Source: an uncultured Acidobacteriota bacterium (GTDB lineage Bacteria > Acidobacteriota > Terriglobia > UBA7540). From it: a DNA stretch of 64,000 nucleotides. The first letter of the stretch is position 1; every line of letters begins with the position of its first letter. The notes under the pieces are model-generated. The model ran no database searches. It was not told the DNA's origin and saw nothing but the letters and a program-made list of their open reading frames with translations. A program made the translations under genes and the position numbers. The DNA lies in NCBI GenBank assembly GCA_937900045.1, contig CALCEB010000025.1:1-64000 (forward strand), in the 5' to 3' direction. Shown here piece after piece: positions 36,368-44,658 of the stretch.

Positions 36368-37716
36368 CCCACAAACCGTAGCGCCTCGGCAATGCTAACC
36401 CGTGAAGCTCTCAGTGCAGGCAGAACCGAGCTGACCAGTCCCACACCACCTGCAATTAACATGCACAACCCCAACGTGGCCCAATTCACACCGAAATCCG
36501 AAAAGAAGCCGCCGATGTTGATCACAAAGCCAGCGGCAATATAGAAGCCGTATCCCACCGCCAGCCCCACAATTGACGCGATCACCGTCGCGGCGTAACG
36601 CACGCCTTTAAGCCAGCCAGAGGCTGCGCTCGGGCCCCCGAACAGCGCCCAGGCGCCGTAGCCGGACAGAACGCTCGCAATCACGCCAAGCACCAAGCCA
36701 AAGGCGCGGGAGATATTGATGGTCATCCGCACAAAGGAATAGGTCAACATCGCTCCAAGGCCGCCCGCTAAGCCTCCCAGCACCGCAATCACGATGGCCT
36801 CTCCTACCAGCAGGAACAAGATTGTCTGGCGAGCGAAGCCGAGCGTCTTCAGCACCGCAACTTCGTTGGTGCGCTCACGAATAGACATGGCCATGGTGTT
36901 CCCCACCACCAGCAGAATGGTAAAGATCACCGCGGCGGAGATGGCCGTCAGCAGCAATTTCACGTTTCCCAGCATCTGAGTGAAGCTCAGAGCGAAAGCC
37001 TGCTCCGTCTCCGTTTTGGTCTCGGCATCGGTGTTGTGAAAAACGGCGTCAATGGCAGCCATGACTTTTGGAACGTCTTGGGCGGAATCCACCTTGACCG
37101 TGAAAGTGCCGACTTGTCCGGGCCGGCCCATTAGCTCGTCAAAGTATTTGTAATGAAAAAAGAGCGATTGGGCTTGGCTTGGATCCCCAGGGTCTGTGTA
37201 AACCGCCCGAATAATGAATTCCGGGCTGATGGGATAAATCGTGCTTTTCAACGTGATGCGATCGCCGATTTTCCAATGATACTTCTGCATCAGCGGCTGG
37301 CCCACCAGTGCCGCTGTGCGCTCCTTTTTCCAGGCGGCAAGCTCATCCGTCGGAATATCAAAGTCGTCGTAAACCTTCTCGAAATTGTCCGTATCCGCCG
37401 CGAAGTTCGCGAAAAAGTTGCTCGGATCCTTGTACTGGCCGCCAAACCAGGTGATCCCAACCAGGTATTTCACGCCTGGAACTTCCGCAATCCGCCCGCG
37501 GTCCGCTTCCGGAAGGGATTGGGTGATGGATGTGGCGCGATGCACCACCACTCGCAAGTGAGGGTTACTGGAACTGTGCCCGGCCCGATATAGGCTGTTG
37601 AGCACGGCTTGCAGCGTGCTGACCAGGAACAATGACACCCCGATACTGAGAATGGTAAGCACCGTGCGCCGCGGGTTGCGGAGCGTATTCTTAAAAATCA
37701 GCCGGATGAACTCCAT
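36364..37716 (-). CDS. FtsX/MacB-type ABC permease, system 1 (first permease)
   Basis: A 450-residue permease, longer than its partner. TM1 (RTVLTILSIGVSLFLVSTLQ), a periplasmic domain of about 190 residues, then FtsX TMs (LLLTAISAAVIFTILLVVGN, ILFLLVGEAIVIAVLGGLAG). Compared with standard MacB permeases it has an insertion between TM3 and the last TM (about 345-410) that adds about two hydrophobic segments (YAATVIASIVGLAVGYGFYI). RERTNEVAVLKTLGFARQTI is the cytoplasmic coupling segment. First gene of the minus-strand permease-permease-adaptor-ATPase operon. Confidence 0.88.
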   Translation of the reverse strand: MEFIRLIFKNTLRNPRRTVLTILSIGVSLFLVSTLQAVLNSLYRAGHSSSNPHLRVVVHRATSITQSLPEADRGRIAEVPGVKYLVGITWFGGQYKDPSNFFANFAADTDNFEKVYDDFDIPTDELAAWKKERTAALVGQPLMQKYHWKIGDRITLKSTIYPISPEFIIRAVYTDPGDPSQAQSLFFHYKYFDELMGRPGQVGTFTVKVDSAQDVPKVMAAIDAVFHNTDAETKTETEQAFALSFTQMLGNVKLLLTAISAAVIFTILLVVGNTMAMSIRERTNEVAVLKTLGFARQTILFLLVGEAIVIAVLGGLAGGLGAMLTYSFVRMTINISRAFGLVLGVIASVLSGYGAWALFGGPSAASGWLKGVRYAATVIASIVGLAVGYGFYIAAGFVINIGGFFSDFGVNWATLGLCMLIAGGVGLVSSVLPALRASRVSIAEALRFVG

Positions 37717-37993
37717 GGTTATCCTCTCATAGCTTTACGAATCACTTACAAAAAGATTGCAAGGATAACGCCAGGCAGGGAAACTCGCCGGAGCAAACTT
37801 GTCTAGCCGGTAGCGCCGACATCTTGCCGGCACGTGCCGCCGGGACGGCGGCGCTATGCACCTGAAACTTGGGCGCTAAATTTTGTGTAACATTTTTTTT
37901 TGACAAGCTAAATAATATGTGATTAACTCTTCGGCGGAACTCTAGCTATCAAAAAAGGGCGACTCTCCATTTCACGCTGAACCAAGACACTTG
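37717..37993. other. Leader of ABC system 1, with a palindromic element
   Basis: No gene was recognised. It holds the GTAGCGCCGACATCTTGCCG element (37810-37857) and an AT-rich run (TTTTTTTTTGACAAGC near 37892-37908) followed by TAATATG. TTGACA followed by AT-rich bases could be a promoter for rightward transcription, but this was not demonstrated. Confidence 0.4.
37810..37857. repeat. Palindromic element GTAGCGCCGACATCTTGCCG (copy 2)
   Basis: TAGCGCCG at the left and CGGCGCTA at the right form outer arms, with GCCGGCACGTGCCGC inside. It is close to the copy at 27401-27447. Confidence 0.65.
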
Positions 37994-38122
37994 CCGGTTT
38001 TCTTCGCGTTGCCGAGCGAGTTTCTGACTGGCTTCGCCGCGGCTTCGGGTATCGCTCTCATCACTTCAGTCGCGAAACTCGGCGGGTTTACCGGGCCGTA
38101 CACGGTGGGTTTCATTCGCTAG
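37994..38122 (+). pseudogene. Fragment of an MFS transporter gene (C-terminal TM region)
   Basis: Translating this stretch gives PVFFALPSEFLTGFAAASGI followed by ALITSVAKLGGFTGPYTVGF and a stop. This is the TM10-TM11 region of ACS-family major facilitator proteins; compare TIPSETLPKNVAGAAMGL and INSVGNLGGFFGPLLVGYL in the intact MFS gene at 40593-41879. Nothing upstream continues the frame, so it is a remnant cut at its 5' side. It is too divergent from the intact gene to be a recent copy. Confidence 0.7.
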
Positions 38123-38237
38123 AGCGCTGGCAGCTTGTACACTGGCCTAGCTTGTGCAGGAATTTCCTTGCTCTTGTCAGGAACGCTGGCACTGATCCGG
38201 CACTCCCGGCGGGGACAGGATGAGCAGGAGGATCAGC

Positions 38238-39047
38238 ATGAGCACACATCCCCATACGAATCTTTTCGCGCAGGTCGACCGCACCAAGGATCCTGAGTTC
38301 TTCGTTCGGTTTATGGATGAGGTACAGAAGCTCCCAGCGATCCAGGCGAGCAGGCGGCTCATGCTGGAGCGGATCGCTCTGGCGCCGGGAGTTGCAGTCC
38401 TCGACGTTGGCTGCGGTCCCGGAATCGATCTGTTCGACATGGTGGACCTCGTCGGTCCGACTGGCCGTCTTGTTGGACTCGACGCGAGTGAAGTCATGAT
38501 CGCTGAAGCCCGACGGCGCGCCCATGAACTCCGTGTCCCCATCACCTTTGAGGTCGGGGAGGTGCAGGCGCTTCCTTTCCCGGACGGCACGTTCGACGCG
38601 TGCCGAGCCCAACGAGTGCTCATGCACTTACCCGATGCGGAGCGGGCGCTGACGGAGATGGTGCGGGTAACTCGCACAGGCGGGCGGATCCTCGTCTTCG
38701 ATATCGACTGGGACACTCTGATCGTCGACCACCCAGGCAAGGAAACCACGCGAACGATAGTCCGGTCCTACTCCGACTCGATACGGAACGGGTGGATCGG
38801 TCGGCAGCTCCCGCGCCTCTTCAAGGAGCAGCACTTGAAGGTACTCTCCATCGATCCTGTGCAGGTCTTTGTCCACTACGCGTTGGCCGAGCTAGCCCTC
38901 GGCAGTCACCTCGCCCTACTCCAGGCAAACGGAACGCTCTCTGCCGGTAAGGCTCGGCAGTGGTGGGAGTACTTGCAACAGGCAGAGGAGCGCGGGACGC
39001 TGCTGATCAGTTTCACCGCCTTCATCGTCGTCGGAGCCAAGAGCTGA
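38238..39047 (+). CDS. Class I SAM-dependent methyltransferase
   Basis: A 269-residue methyltransferase. Motif [21 protein letters not shown] (about residues 52-71), post-I acidic [20 protein letters not shown], motif [22 protein letters not shown] and motif [18 protein letters not shown] are clear. It resembles UbiE/COQ5-like and small-molecule methyltransferases. The ATG at 38238 is chosen because AGGAGG lies just upstream (38226-38231); an ATG at 38220 is in frame. It stands alone between a gene remnant and an unassigned stretch, which suggests insertion by transfer. Substrate unknown. Confidence 0.85.
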   Translation: MSTHPHTNLFAQVDRTKDPEFFVRFMDEVQKLPAIQASRRLMLERIALAPGVAVLDVGCGPGIDLFDMVDLVGPTGRLVGLDASEVMIAEARRRAHELRVPITFEVGEVQALPFPDGTFDACRAQRVLMHLPDAERALTEMVRVTRTGGRILVFDIDWDTLIVDHPGKETTRTIVRSYSDSIRNGWIGRQLPRLFKEQHLKVLSIDPVQVFVHYALAELALGSHLALLQANGTLSAGKARQWWEYLQQAEERGTLLISFTAFIVVGAKS

Positions 39048-39399
39048 TCTTCGACGGCGACCGACACGGCCATTCAGGAACTAGAATTGTGGTTATTTAT
39101 CACCACTGGCTGGCTGGCGCAGAGCGTAGCTCTGCGAGCTGCGAGGCTGGGAGTAGCGATCAAACGAGCCGATCGCTACCCGCTCCAGGCCTTTATCCAC
39201 GATCTCGCGTTTGGTTTTCAACCGGGTAATCTGTCGCGGGTGGCGCGTACATTTTCTCGTAGTATGCGCTTAGGGGATGGACAACCGAACGCCCAGCCGG
39301 GCGGCGGCATGGCAAAACAATGTCACCGCCACCTGCGGAACTCATAATTCCAGTAAATACAGACGGCACCTCTGCACCGCAAGCCGTCCATTAGAGGTC
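39048..39399. other. Unassigned stretch after the methyltransferase
   Basis: About 350 bases without a gene I can support on either strand. It contains GCGTAGCTCTGCGAGCTGCG and other short inverted pieces but no complete element. Confidence 0.4.
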
Positions 39400-40002
39400 T
39401 CAAACTTCTACTAACTCTTCTGACTTGCGTTTCTCGGACTGGGCTTGCAGAGCCTGCGCCTCAAGGAGGTCGAGGTGCATCCTTCTCACCAGCATCTGCC
39501 TACGCACGTCATCAATCCTGTTCTTCGTGCCACCGTGTTTGCTCCGTCCATCCCGCAAATGCATTAGCTTGTAGAAAATCAGAATGGGACGCACTAGGGC
39601 ACCGAGAGTCTCAGTGAATATCACCAAGTTCATGCGATTATGAAACTCTCGCAACTTTGCCTGGACTCGTATCGATTCCAATTGGTTTACTGCGTTTTGC
39701 CATTGCTCGATTGTATTTGAAGTCCGGGAAGCTCCTCCGAGCAAGATGGCGACAGTGAGCCTTGTAAAGGTGAACACGTGAGCAAAGCGGATCGCACTGT
39801 TCATCGTCTTTCTGAGCATCCAATATGCCGGCTGATCAAAAGAAATATTCCCGGCTGAGGCATAGTCGAAGAGTTCATCCCTCAGAGCAAACAGTTTCTC
39901 CCTGAAGACATCCACTCGGTAACCGCGCCACGCCCAGAACACAAAAGCCCAAAGGAACAACAGCGCCAGGGCGCTTCGAATTGATTCAATACTAGGAGCC
40001 AT
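39400..40002 (-). CDS. Hypothetical membrane-associated protein (second of a two-gene cassette)
   Basis: A 200-residue protein I do not recognise. One N-terminal membrane helix (SALALLFLWAFVFWAWRGYR) is followed by a basic, helical cytoplasmic region with DVFREKLFALRDELFDYASA and two weaker hydrophobic stretches (FTFTRLTVAILLGG, LVRPILIFYKLM). It ends in a charged, probably coiled-coil tail (LDLLEAQALQAQSEKRKSEE). It starts 3 bp after the upstream gene ends. Base composition looks less GC-rich than its neighbours. No catalytic motif; function unknown. Confidence 0.7.
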   Translation of the reverse strand: MAPSIESIRSALALLFLWAFVFWAWRGYRVDVFREKLFALRDELFDYASAGNISFDQPAYWMLRKTMNSAIRFAHVFTFTRLTVAILLGGASRTSNTIEQWQNAVNQLESIRVQAKLREFHNRMNLVIFTETLGALVRPILIFYKLMHLRDGRSKHGGTKNRIDDVRRQMLVRRMHLDLLEAQALQAQSEKRKSEELVEV

Positions 40003-40005
40003 AAG

Positions 40006-40428
40006 TCACCCTAACTCCTTATCGCCAGGTCTTGTCGTACCCTTGAGGGTCAAGCCGCTTGAACTTCGCTTCGGATCAAGCTGTTGCTCAAGCTCCTGAT
40101 TGCGCCTCGAAAGACGCTCTATGTTTTTTCGACGGAGATTGCGCTGTCCCACTCCGTAGGACAAGCTGCCCGCCGCAACAACTGACAAAATCCCGTCGCT
40201 AATCCTCAAACTTCCGAGTACTTTGATCCCTATCTCGGCGAATGTATGCTTCCCAGCCAAAGCTAAAACGGACAAATAAAAGAGGTAGAAACAAAAGGCC
40301 AAGAACCCATATTTTATGAACTGCTGGATGGAGGAACCAATAATGTCAAGCCTTTTAAACCTGATCGCATATTCACGATCCCCGTCCTTCGATGGTTGCG
40401 CTGGACTCACACTGCAATCACATACCAT
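40006..40428 (-). CDS. Hypothetical two-TM protein (first of a two-gene cassette)
   Basis: A 140-residue protein with two membrane segments (KYGFLAFCFYLFYLSVLALA and DGILSVVAAGSLSYGVGQRN). A basic coiled-coil tail (NLRRKNIERLSRRNQELEQQ) ends in LDPKRSSSGLTLKGTTRPGD. I recall the tail motif DPKRxSSxLTxxGxTxPxD from small membrane proteins of unknown function in diverse bacteria, which suggests horizontal spread. The N-terminus is uncertain: ATG at 40428 or a GTG nine codons into the ORF's variable start. Only 3 bp separate it from the next gene, so the two probably work together. Confidence 0.7.
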   Translation of the reverse strand: MVCDCSVSPAQPSKDGDREYAIRFKRLDIIGSSIQQFIKYGFLAFCFYLFYLSVLALAGKHTFAEIGIKVLGSLRISDGILSVVAAGSLSYGVGQRNLRRKNIERLSRRNQELEQQLDPKRSSSGLTLKGTTRPGDKELG

Positions 40429-40592
40429 TTATAATACCGCAAGTCAAGCTGAGGACAAAACCTGATAGGGAAGTCACCGCGGTGCCGGAATCAAAACGGA
40501 CGCCCCACCGTCGGGCCGGTCAGTCGAAACATCGACAATTTATTTTTCATGTTACGGACTAAGAGCCTACGGCAAGAAAACGCATGCCGCCG

Positions 40593-41879
40593 CTACCCGG
40601 CCGCACCCTTGTCCGCGTGCGGCGCGGGCTTGCGGACCGATATGAATGTCACGGCAAAAAAAGCATCGATCAGCCAGCCCGCTGCCAATAACCCGAACGC
40701 CAGCTTGAAGCTTCCCGTCCGCTGGTTGAGGTAACCCACTAGCAAGGGACCGAAGAATCCTCCGAGGTTGCCCACCGAGTTGATCAACCCCATGGCGGCG
40801 CCTGCCACATTTTTGGGAAGGGTTTCAGAAGGGATCGTCCAGAACGGTCCGAGGAAACTGTAAGAACCGGCGCCCACCAGCGCCACCAGACAATAAGAGA
40901 GGATGCCGGGTTTGGCGCTTGCCAAAACACCCGCCATCATAAAAATCCCAGCCCAGGCCAGCGCCACCGCCACGTGGCCGCGACGTTCCAGGCGGGCATC
41001 CGAATGGTTCGACAGCAACACCATGCCCACAATGGCAATAAGGTAAGGTATGGCAAATAACAATCCGGTATGAAAGCTGGTGACGTGCCCCGCTTTTTCA
41101 ATGACGGTGGGCAACCAAAAGAGGAGACCGTAATTTCCCGTGGTATCCAGAAAGTAGACCAGGACCAGGATCAGCACCTGGGGATGGACCAGAGCTCGAA
41201 GGATACCGCTCCCGGCCCGTTGGATGTCAGGCTCCGAGGCTTTAAGGTGGGCGGCTTCAGCATTCAGGGTGGTTTCAAGGTAGCCGCGCTCTTCGCTGGA
41301 GATCCAAGGCGCTTGGTGCGGGTAATCGCTAACTTGCCACAACCAAATGGCCAGCCAAAGGATGGGGAACAGTCCTTCGCTCACCAGGAGCACGCGCCAA
41401 TTCCAGCGCGCCAGAATCCAGCCCGAAAGCGGGGAGGAAGCCACTACGGCCACGGGCAGGCAGAGCATCCAATAGGCATTAGCGCGGGCGCGTTCGCCAC
41501 GGGGAAACCAGTTGGCGAGCAGCACCAGGGTGGCCGGCCAGACCCCGCCTTCCGCTACGCCCAGCAACAATCGCATGGCCAAAAACTCGTTCCCCGAATG
41601 GACAAACCCGGTGGCGGCAGAACAGAGTCCCCAAACCACCAGCAAAATGCTGATGAATTTCTTGGCGCTCCATCGGTGCGCCAGATATCCACCCGGCACC
41701 TGCAGCACCAAATAACCCCAGAAGAAGATGCCGGCCGCCAGCCCCCCCTGGGTGGGACTCAGATTCAAATCACGGGTCATGGAGGGGAGCGCCAGGGAGA
41801 CGTTGGTTCGATCAATGAAAGCGATGGTGTACATCAGGAAAGCGACCGGGATAATACGCAGCCATCTGCGATGGGTCAT
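40593..41879 (-). CDS. MFS transporter, anion:cation symporter (ACS) type
   Basis: A 428-residue, 12-TM secondary transporter of the inner membrane. FLMYTIAFIDRTNVSLALPS (TM1 with the R-x-N motif of the ACS family), LSPTQGGLAAGIFFWGYLVL (TM2), LAHRWSAKKFISILLVVWGL (loop 2-3 motif), LLLGVAEGGVWPATLVLLAN and FPRGERARANAYWMLCLPVA are all typical of organic-anion carriers such as hexuronate or tartrate permeases. Substrate not readable. A partial repeat lies about 115 bp upstream. Confidence 0.9.
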   Translation of the reverse strand: MTHRRWLRIIPVAFLMYTIAFIDRTNVSLALPSMTRDLNLSPTQGGLAAGIFFWGYLVLQVPGGYLAHRWSAKKFISILLVVWGLCSAATGFVHSGNEFLAMRLLLGVAEGGVWPATLVLLANWFPRGERARANAYWMLCLPVAVVASSPLSGWILARWNWRVLLVSEGLFPILWLAIWLWQVSDYPHQAPWISSEERGYLETTLNAEAAHLKASEPDIQRAGSGILRALVHPQVLILVLVYFLDTTGNYGLLFWLPTVIEKAGHVTSFHTGLLFAIPYLIAIVGMVLLSNHSDARLERRGHVAVALAWAGIFMMAGVLASAKPGILSYCLVALVGAGSYSFLGPFWTIPSETLPKNVAGAAMGLINSVGNLGGFFGPLLVGYLNQRTGSFKLAFGLLAAGWLIDAFFAVTFISVRKPAPHADKGAAG

Positions 41880-41992
41880 GATCAGACACCCAGCGGGCGA
41901 TCAGTGTTGCGGTACCCGTCGTGGAAACTCTTCCGGGTGGGCGCCCGCCGCGACGATCCCGTCCGTCATTCGAAAAGCTCATCCAAACTTCG

Positions 41993-42024
41993 GGTAGTGT
42001 CTCAGTTTCTTTGCTGTAGCGCCG
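41993..42024. repeat. Partial palindromic element, GGTAGTG arm (copy 4)
   Basis: GGTAGTGTCTCAGTTTCTTT followed by GCTGTAGCGCCG matches the left half of the element at 13658-13767. The right half is missing. Confidence 0.6.
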
Positions 42025-42432
42025 CAACCTTGTAATAAAGCCGGAGAGCGAAAAAAACACCTCGCCGGGAGCCTGCATCATACATCGGGGAAGATTTACA
42101 ACCAAATGCCTTTTGGGACGTCAAATTGGAAAGATACATGTAAAATAGGAGTGATTGCTCTGAAATGGGTCATGCCCGAAGGCTGGCCTGAACATTTGCC
42201 CTGTGACCACAGATGAATTCCCTTGCTTTCAGCCGGGAAGGCCGCGAAGTCCCTGTTCCCTGCAAAACCCAGCGCATTCTGAAACTTTTGGAGCATCGCT
42301 GACGTATGAAGAAGATGGGAGGCATCCCCGAAGCAGCAGGACCTTGTCTTAGCAGATGGGAAACACGGAAGTGCGCCGGGCTTAGAAAACTTGCCGCTCT
42401 TGTGGTATTGCTTTGTTAGGTTGAATCAGGCG

Positions 42433-42698
42433 CCGTCAGGGCATGGCTTTAGCCATGCCAAGTCCCAAGGCAAGGAGAAGCGGCTTTAGCCGCTGAGGGA
42501 CTCAGGGGCTAAAGCCCGAATCTCAGAAGGTGTGAAAAAATCCGGAAATGTCATGCTGAGCGTAGCGAAGCATCTCGGCCTTTACTGAAAACAAAATGCT
42601 TAGATCCTTCGCTTCACTCAGGATGACAGGCACAGCGAGTTTATTCACAGCTTCTCAGGACCACCGCCAACGGCATGGCTGAAGCCATGCCCTGACGG
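42433..42698. mobile_element. MITE-like composite element with 27-bp terminal inverted repeats
   Basis: The left end CCGTCAGGGCATGGCTTTAG (continuing to 42459) and the right end (42672-42698) are inverted copies with one mismatch in 27. The arms extend outward imperfectly (GGTTGAATCA left, TGATTCCAACC right). Inside are AGCGGCTTTAGCCGCTGAGG and GGGGCTAAAGCCC stems and a 137-bp unit (42522-42658). No transposase gene, so it is non-autonomous. Confidence 0.75.
42522..42658. mobile_element. 137-bp MITE-like unit (copy 1)
   Basis: Starts CTCAGAAGGTGTGAAAAAAT and ends TTATTCACAGCTTCTCAG, imperfect inverted termini. Inside are TGCTGAGCGTAGCGAAGCAT and TCCTTCGCTTCACTCAGGA. Only 4 of 137 positions differ from the copy at 44388-44524. 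It lies within the composite element 42433-42698. Confidence 0.8.
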
Positions 42699-42785
42699 TG
42701 ATTCCAACCGACTTAACATAGTAATAGTAGTGGGCCTTTATTTTTAATGGCTTAGCGGTAAAAGGATGCAAAAAGAGGATAAGGA

Positions 42786-44267
42786 ATGAAACCCTTGAAG
42801 AAGAAGTTGCTAATTGGAGTTGTCGTGGTATTGCTGATCGGCTTGACGGCTTGGGGAGTGGCCTGGAGCAAGCGCGGCCAAGTCACAGTGCAAACCGGCA
42901 AAGTGAACCGCCAGAACCTTGCGGCGGTGGTCACGGCATCTGGGCAGATCGAACCCAAGAATTACGCCAACGTGAGTGCCAATACGATTGGAATGATTAC
43001 GGACATCTACATCAAGGAAGGTGATCCCGTCAAGAAGGGCCAATTGCTCTTGCGGACGGAGGACACCCAGCAAGTGGCGGAGATGGATGCCTCAGCCGCA
43101 GCGTTGAGCACCAGCACGGCGGATTCTTCTGCGCAGCTTTCCGCCGTCCATGCCTCGGCCGCGGCCCTGAAGACCGCGCAGGCCAATCTCGACGAATCCA
43201 AGGCTAAGCTCGTTCAAGCCAAGCTGGCCTACGACCGGGGACAGCAACTCCTAAAGCTTAACTTGCTCGCCAAGCAGGACTTTGACACCCGGGTGAGTGA
43301 TTATCAAGTGGCCCAGGCCACCGTCCAATCCTCTGCGGCCGCCGTGGCTCAAGCCAGAGCTCAATACCAACAGGCCAAATACACTTACGACAAATCCCAG
43401 GCCGCTGTCGCCCAGAATCGGGCTAACCTGGTGAGCGCCAAGGACGTGGTCGACAAGACCATTTACACTTCTCCGTACAACGGATTCTTAACCGACCTCC
43501 CTGTACACGTGGGTGAAATCGTGGTGCCGGGAGTCCAGAATACCAGCGGCAGCGTCCTTTTCCAGGTCTCCGACCTCTCTATAATTGACGCCGAAGTAAT
43601 GGTGGATGAGACGGATATCGTTAATGTAAAACTCGACCAACCGGCGGAAGTGAGCGTGGATGCCATTCCTAACCAAATCTTCAAGGGGCATGTCACCGAA
43701 ATCGGACAAAGCGCCCTGAGCAGCACCACGGGCGAAACCACCACGGGTAGTACCACCTCGACTTCTACATCCGGTCAGGAAGCCAAACAATTTAAAGTCG
43801 TTGTGCGGCTTGACAATCCGCCGCCCTCACTCCGGCCCGGACTCTCCGCAACCGCTAAGATCGTGACAGCCACCGCCAAAGATGCCGTCACCATTCCCAT
43901 CCAGGCGCTCACCGTCCGAACCAAAAAAGAGCTTGAACAGGGCAATAAGAAGAAAAAGGGAGAGAGCGGTAACGCTATGGCCGCCGAACATCAACCTACC
44001 GACGGTCTCGGAATCAGCTTCGGGGACGATAAGGACGAGGTCCAGGGCGTGTTTGCGGTGCGCAATGGCCGCGCCATCTTCGTCCCGGTAAAGACCGGCA
44101 TCATGGGAACGACGGATGTTGAAGTCCTGAGCGGACTTAAGCAGGGGGATACGATTGTTACCGGCAGCTATGCGGCCCTTCGCACCTTGAAAAACAACAC
44201 CAAGGTGAAAGTTGATAATACGATCAAACTTCCGAACCCGAACGCAGATTCCGGATCAGGCAGTTAG
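42786..44267 (+). CDS. MacA/HlyD-family periplasmic adaptor, system 2
   Basis: A 493-residue adaptor. One N-terminal TM (KKLLIGVVVVLLIGLTAWGV), first lipoyl half (VSANTIGMITDIYIKEGDPV), and a long Ala/Gln-rich coiled-coil hairpin (about 95-225). Then come the second lipoyl half (KTIYTSPYNGFLTDLPVHVG), a beta barrel (DAEVMVDETDIVNVKLDQPA) and a membrane-proximal domain. A Ser/Thr-rich insert (about 318-337) and a Lys-rich loop (NKKKKGES) are unusual. The start has a GGATAAGGA site. The ATPase gene follows after 390 bases of nested repeats, so the operon may be interrupted. Confidence 0.92.
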   Translation: MKPLKKKLLIGVVVVLLIGLTAWGVAWSKRGQVTVQTGKVNRQNLAAVVTASGQIEPKNYANVSANTIGMITDIYIKEGDPVKKGQLLLRTEDTQQVAEMDASAAALSTSTADSSAQLSAVHASAAALKTAQANLDESKAKLVQAKLAYDRGQQLLKLNLLAKQDFDTRVSDYQVAQATVQSSAAAVAQARAQYQQAKYTYDKSQAAVAQNRANLVSAKDVVDKTIYTSPYNGFLTDLPVHVGEIVVPGVQNTSGSVLFQVSDLSIIDAEVMVDETDIVNVKLDQPAEVSVDAIPNQIFKGHVTEIGQSALSSTTGETTTGSTTSTSTSGQEAKQFKVVVRLDNPPPSLRPGLSATAKIVTATAKDAVTIPIQALTVRTKKELEQGNKKKKGESGNAMAAEHQPTDGLGISFGDDKDEVQGVFAVRNGRAIFVPVKTGIMGTTDVEVLSGLKQGDTIVTGSYAALRTLKNNTKVKVDNTIKLPNPNADSGSGS

Positions 44268-44381
44268 ACCTCCGGGCGAACTTCGGTCGAGAAGTGGCGT
44301 CGAGGGAGTTGCTAGTCGCCCACGGGCAAAAACCAAGGACCCCCGCAGGCGAATTCATCACAGCCTGGCCTCCAGATTGTA

Positions 44382-44620
44382 TAGTGACTCAGAAGGCGTG
44401 AAAAAATCCGGAAATGTCATGCTGAGCGTAGCGAAGCATCTCGGCATTTACTGAAAACAAAATGCTTAGATCCTTCGCTTCACTCAGGATGACAGGCACG
44501 GCGAGTTTATTCACAGGTTCTCAGTTTGGTTCCGGTAGCGGCGGTCTCTGGCCGGGGACCCTTAATCTTCAATATCCTTCGGCGCTCAGAGAGCGTCGCT
44601 ACAGCAAACTGAGTCCCTAC
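44382..44620. mobile_element. GGTAGTG-type palindromic element (copy 5), interrupted
   Basis: Left end TAGTGACTCAG and right end CTACAGCAAACTGAGTCCCTA match the ends of the element at 13658-13767, but a 137-bp unit (44388-44524) interrupts it right after TAGTGACTCAG. Host sequence resumes as TTTGGTTCCGGTAGCGGCGG. CTCAG is present on both sides of the insert. Confidence 0.8.
44388..44524. mobile_element. 137-bp MITE-like unit (copy 2)
   Basis: Starts CTCAGAAGGCGTGAAAAAAT and ends TTATTCACAGGTTCTCAG. The same unit lies at 42522-42658 with four differences. Inserted in a GGTAGTG-type element, leaving CTCAG at both junctions, consistent with a 5-bp target duplication or with CTCAG being the element end. 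Confidence 0.85.
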
Positions 44621-44658
44621 TCCGGATAGAGAACAAAATTCAGAGGATATACCCGACC

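Larger units (their letters stand above)
41880..42785. other. Repeat-rich gap of about 900 bases
   Basis: No gene supported. It holds a partial GGTAGTG element (41993-42024) and a composite element (42433-42698) with a 137-bp unit inside. The stretch 42030-42430 has short open frames only (for example 42096-42296, minus), none recognisable. A promoter for the adaptor gene at 42786 must lie near its end. Confidence 0.6.
44268..44658. other. Repeat-filled gap within ABC system 2
   Basis: Almost two-thirds is one element (44382-44620) with a 137-bp unit inserted in it. No gene or RNA was recognised. It separates the adaptor from the ATPase and may reduce read-through or supply a new transcript start. 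Confidence 0.6.

Noticed and set aside
42096..42296. Minus-strand open frame of 66 codons in the repeat-rich gap
   Set aside because: No domain or ribosome site, and it lies among degraded repeats.
42433..44620. Possible CRISPR array because of repeated units
   Set aside because: Only two widely spaced 137-bp copies with inverted ends and no regular spacers or cas genes.
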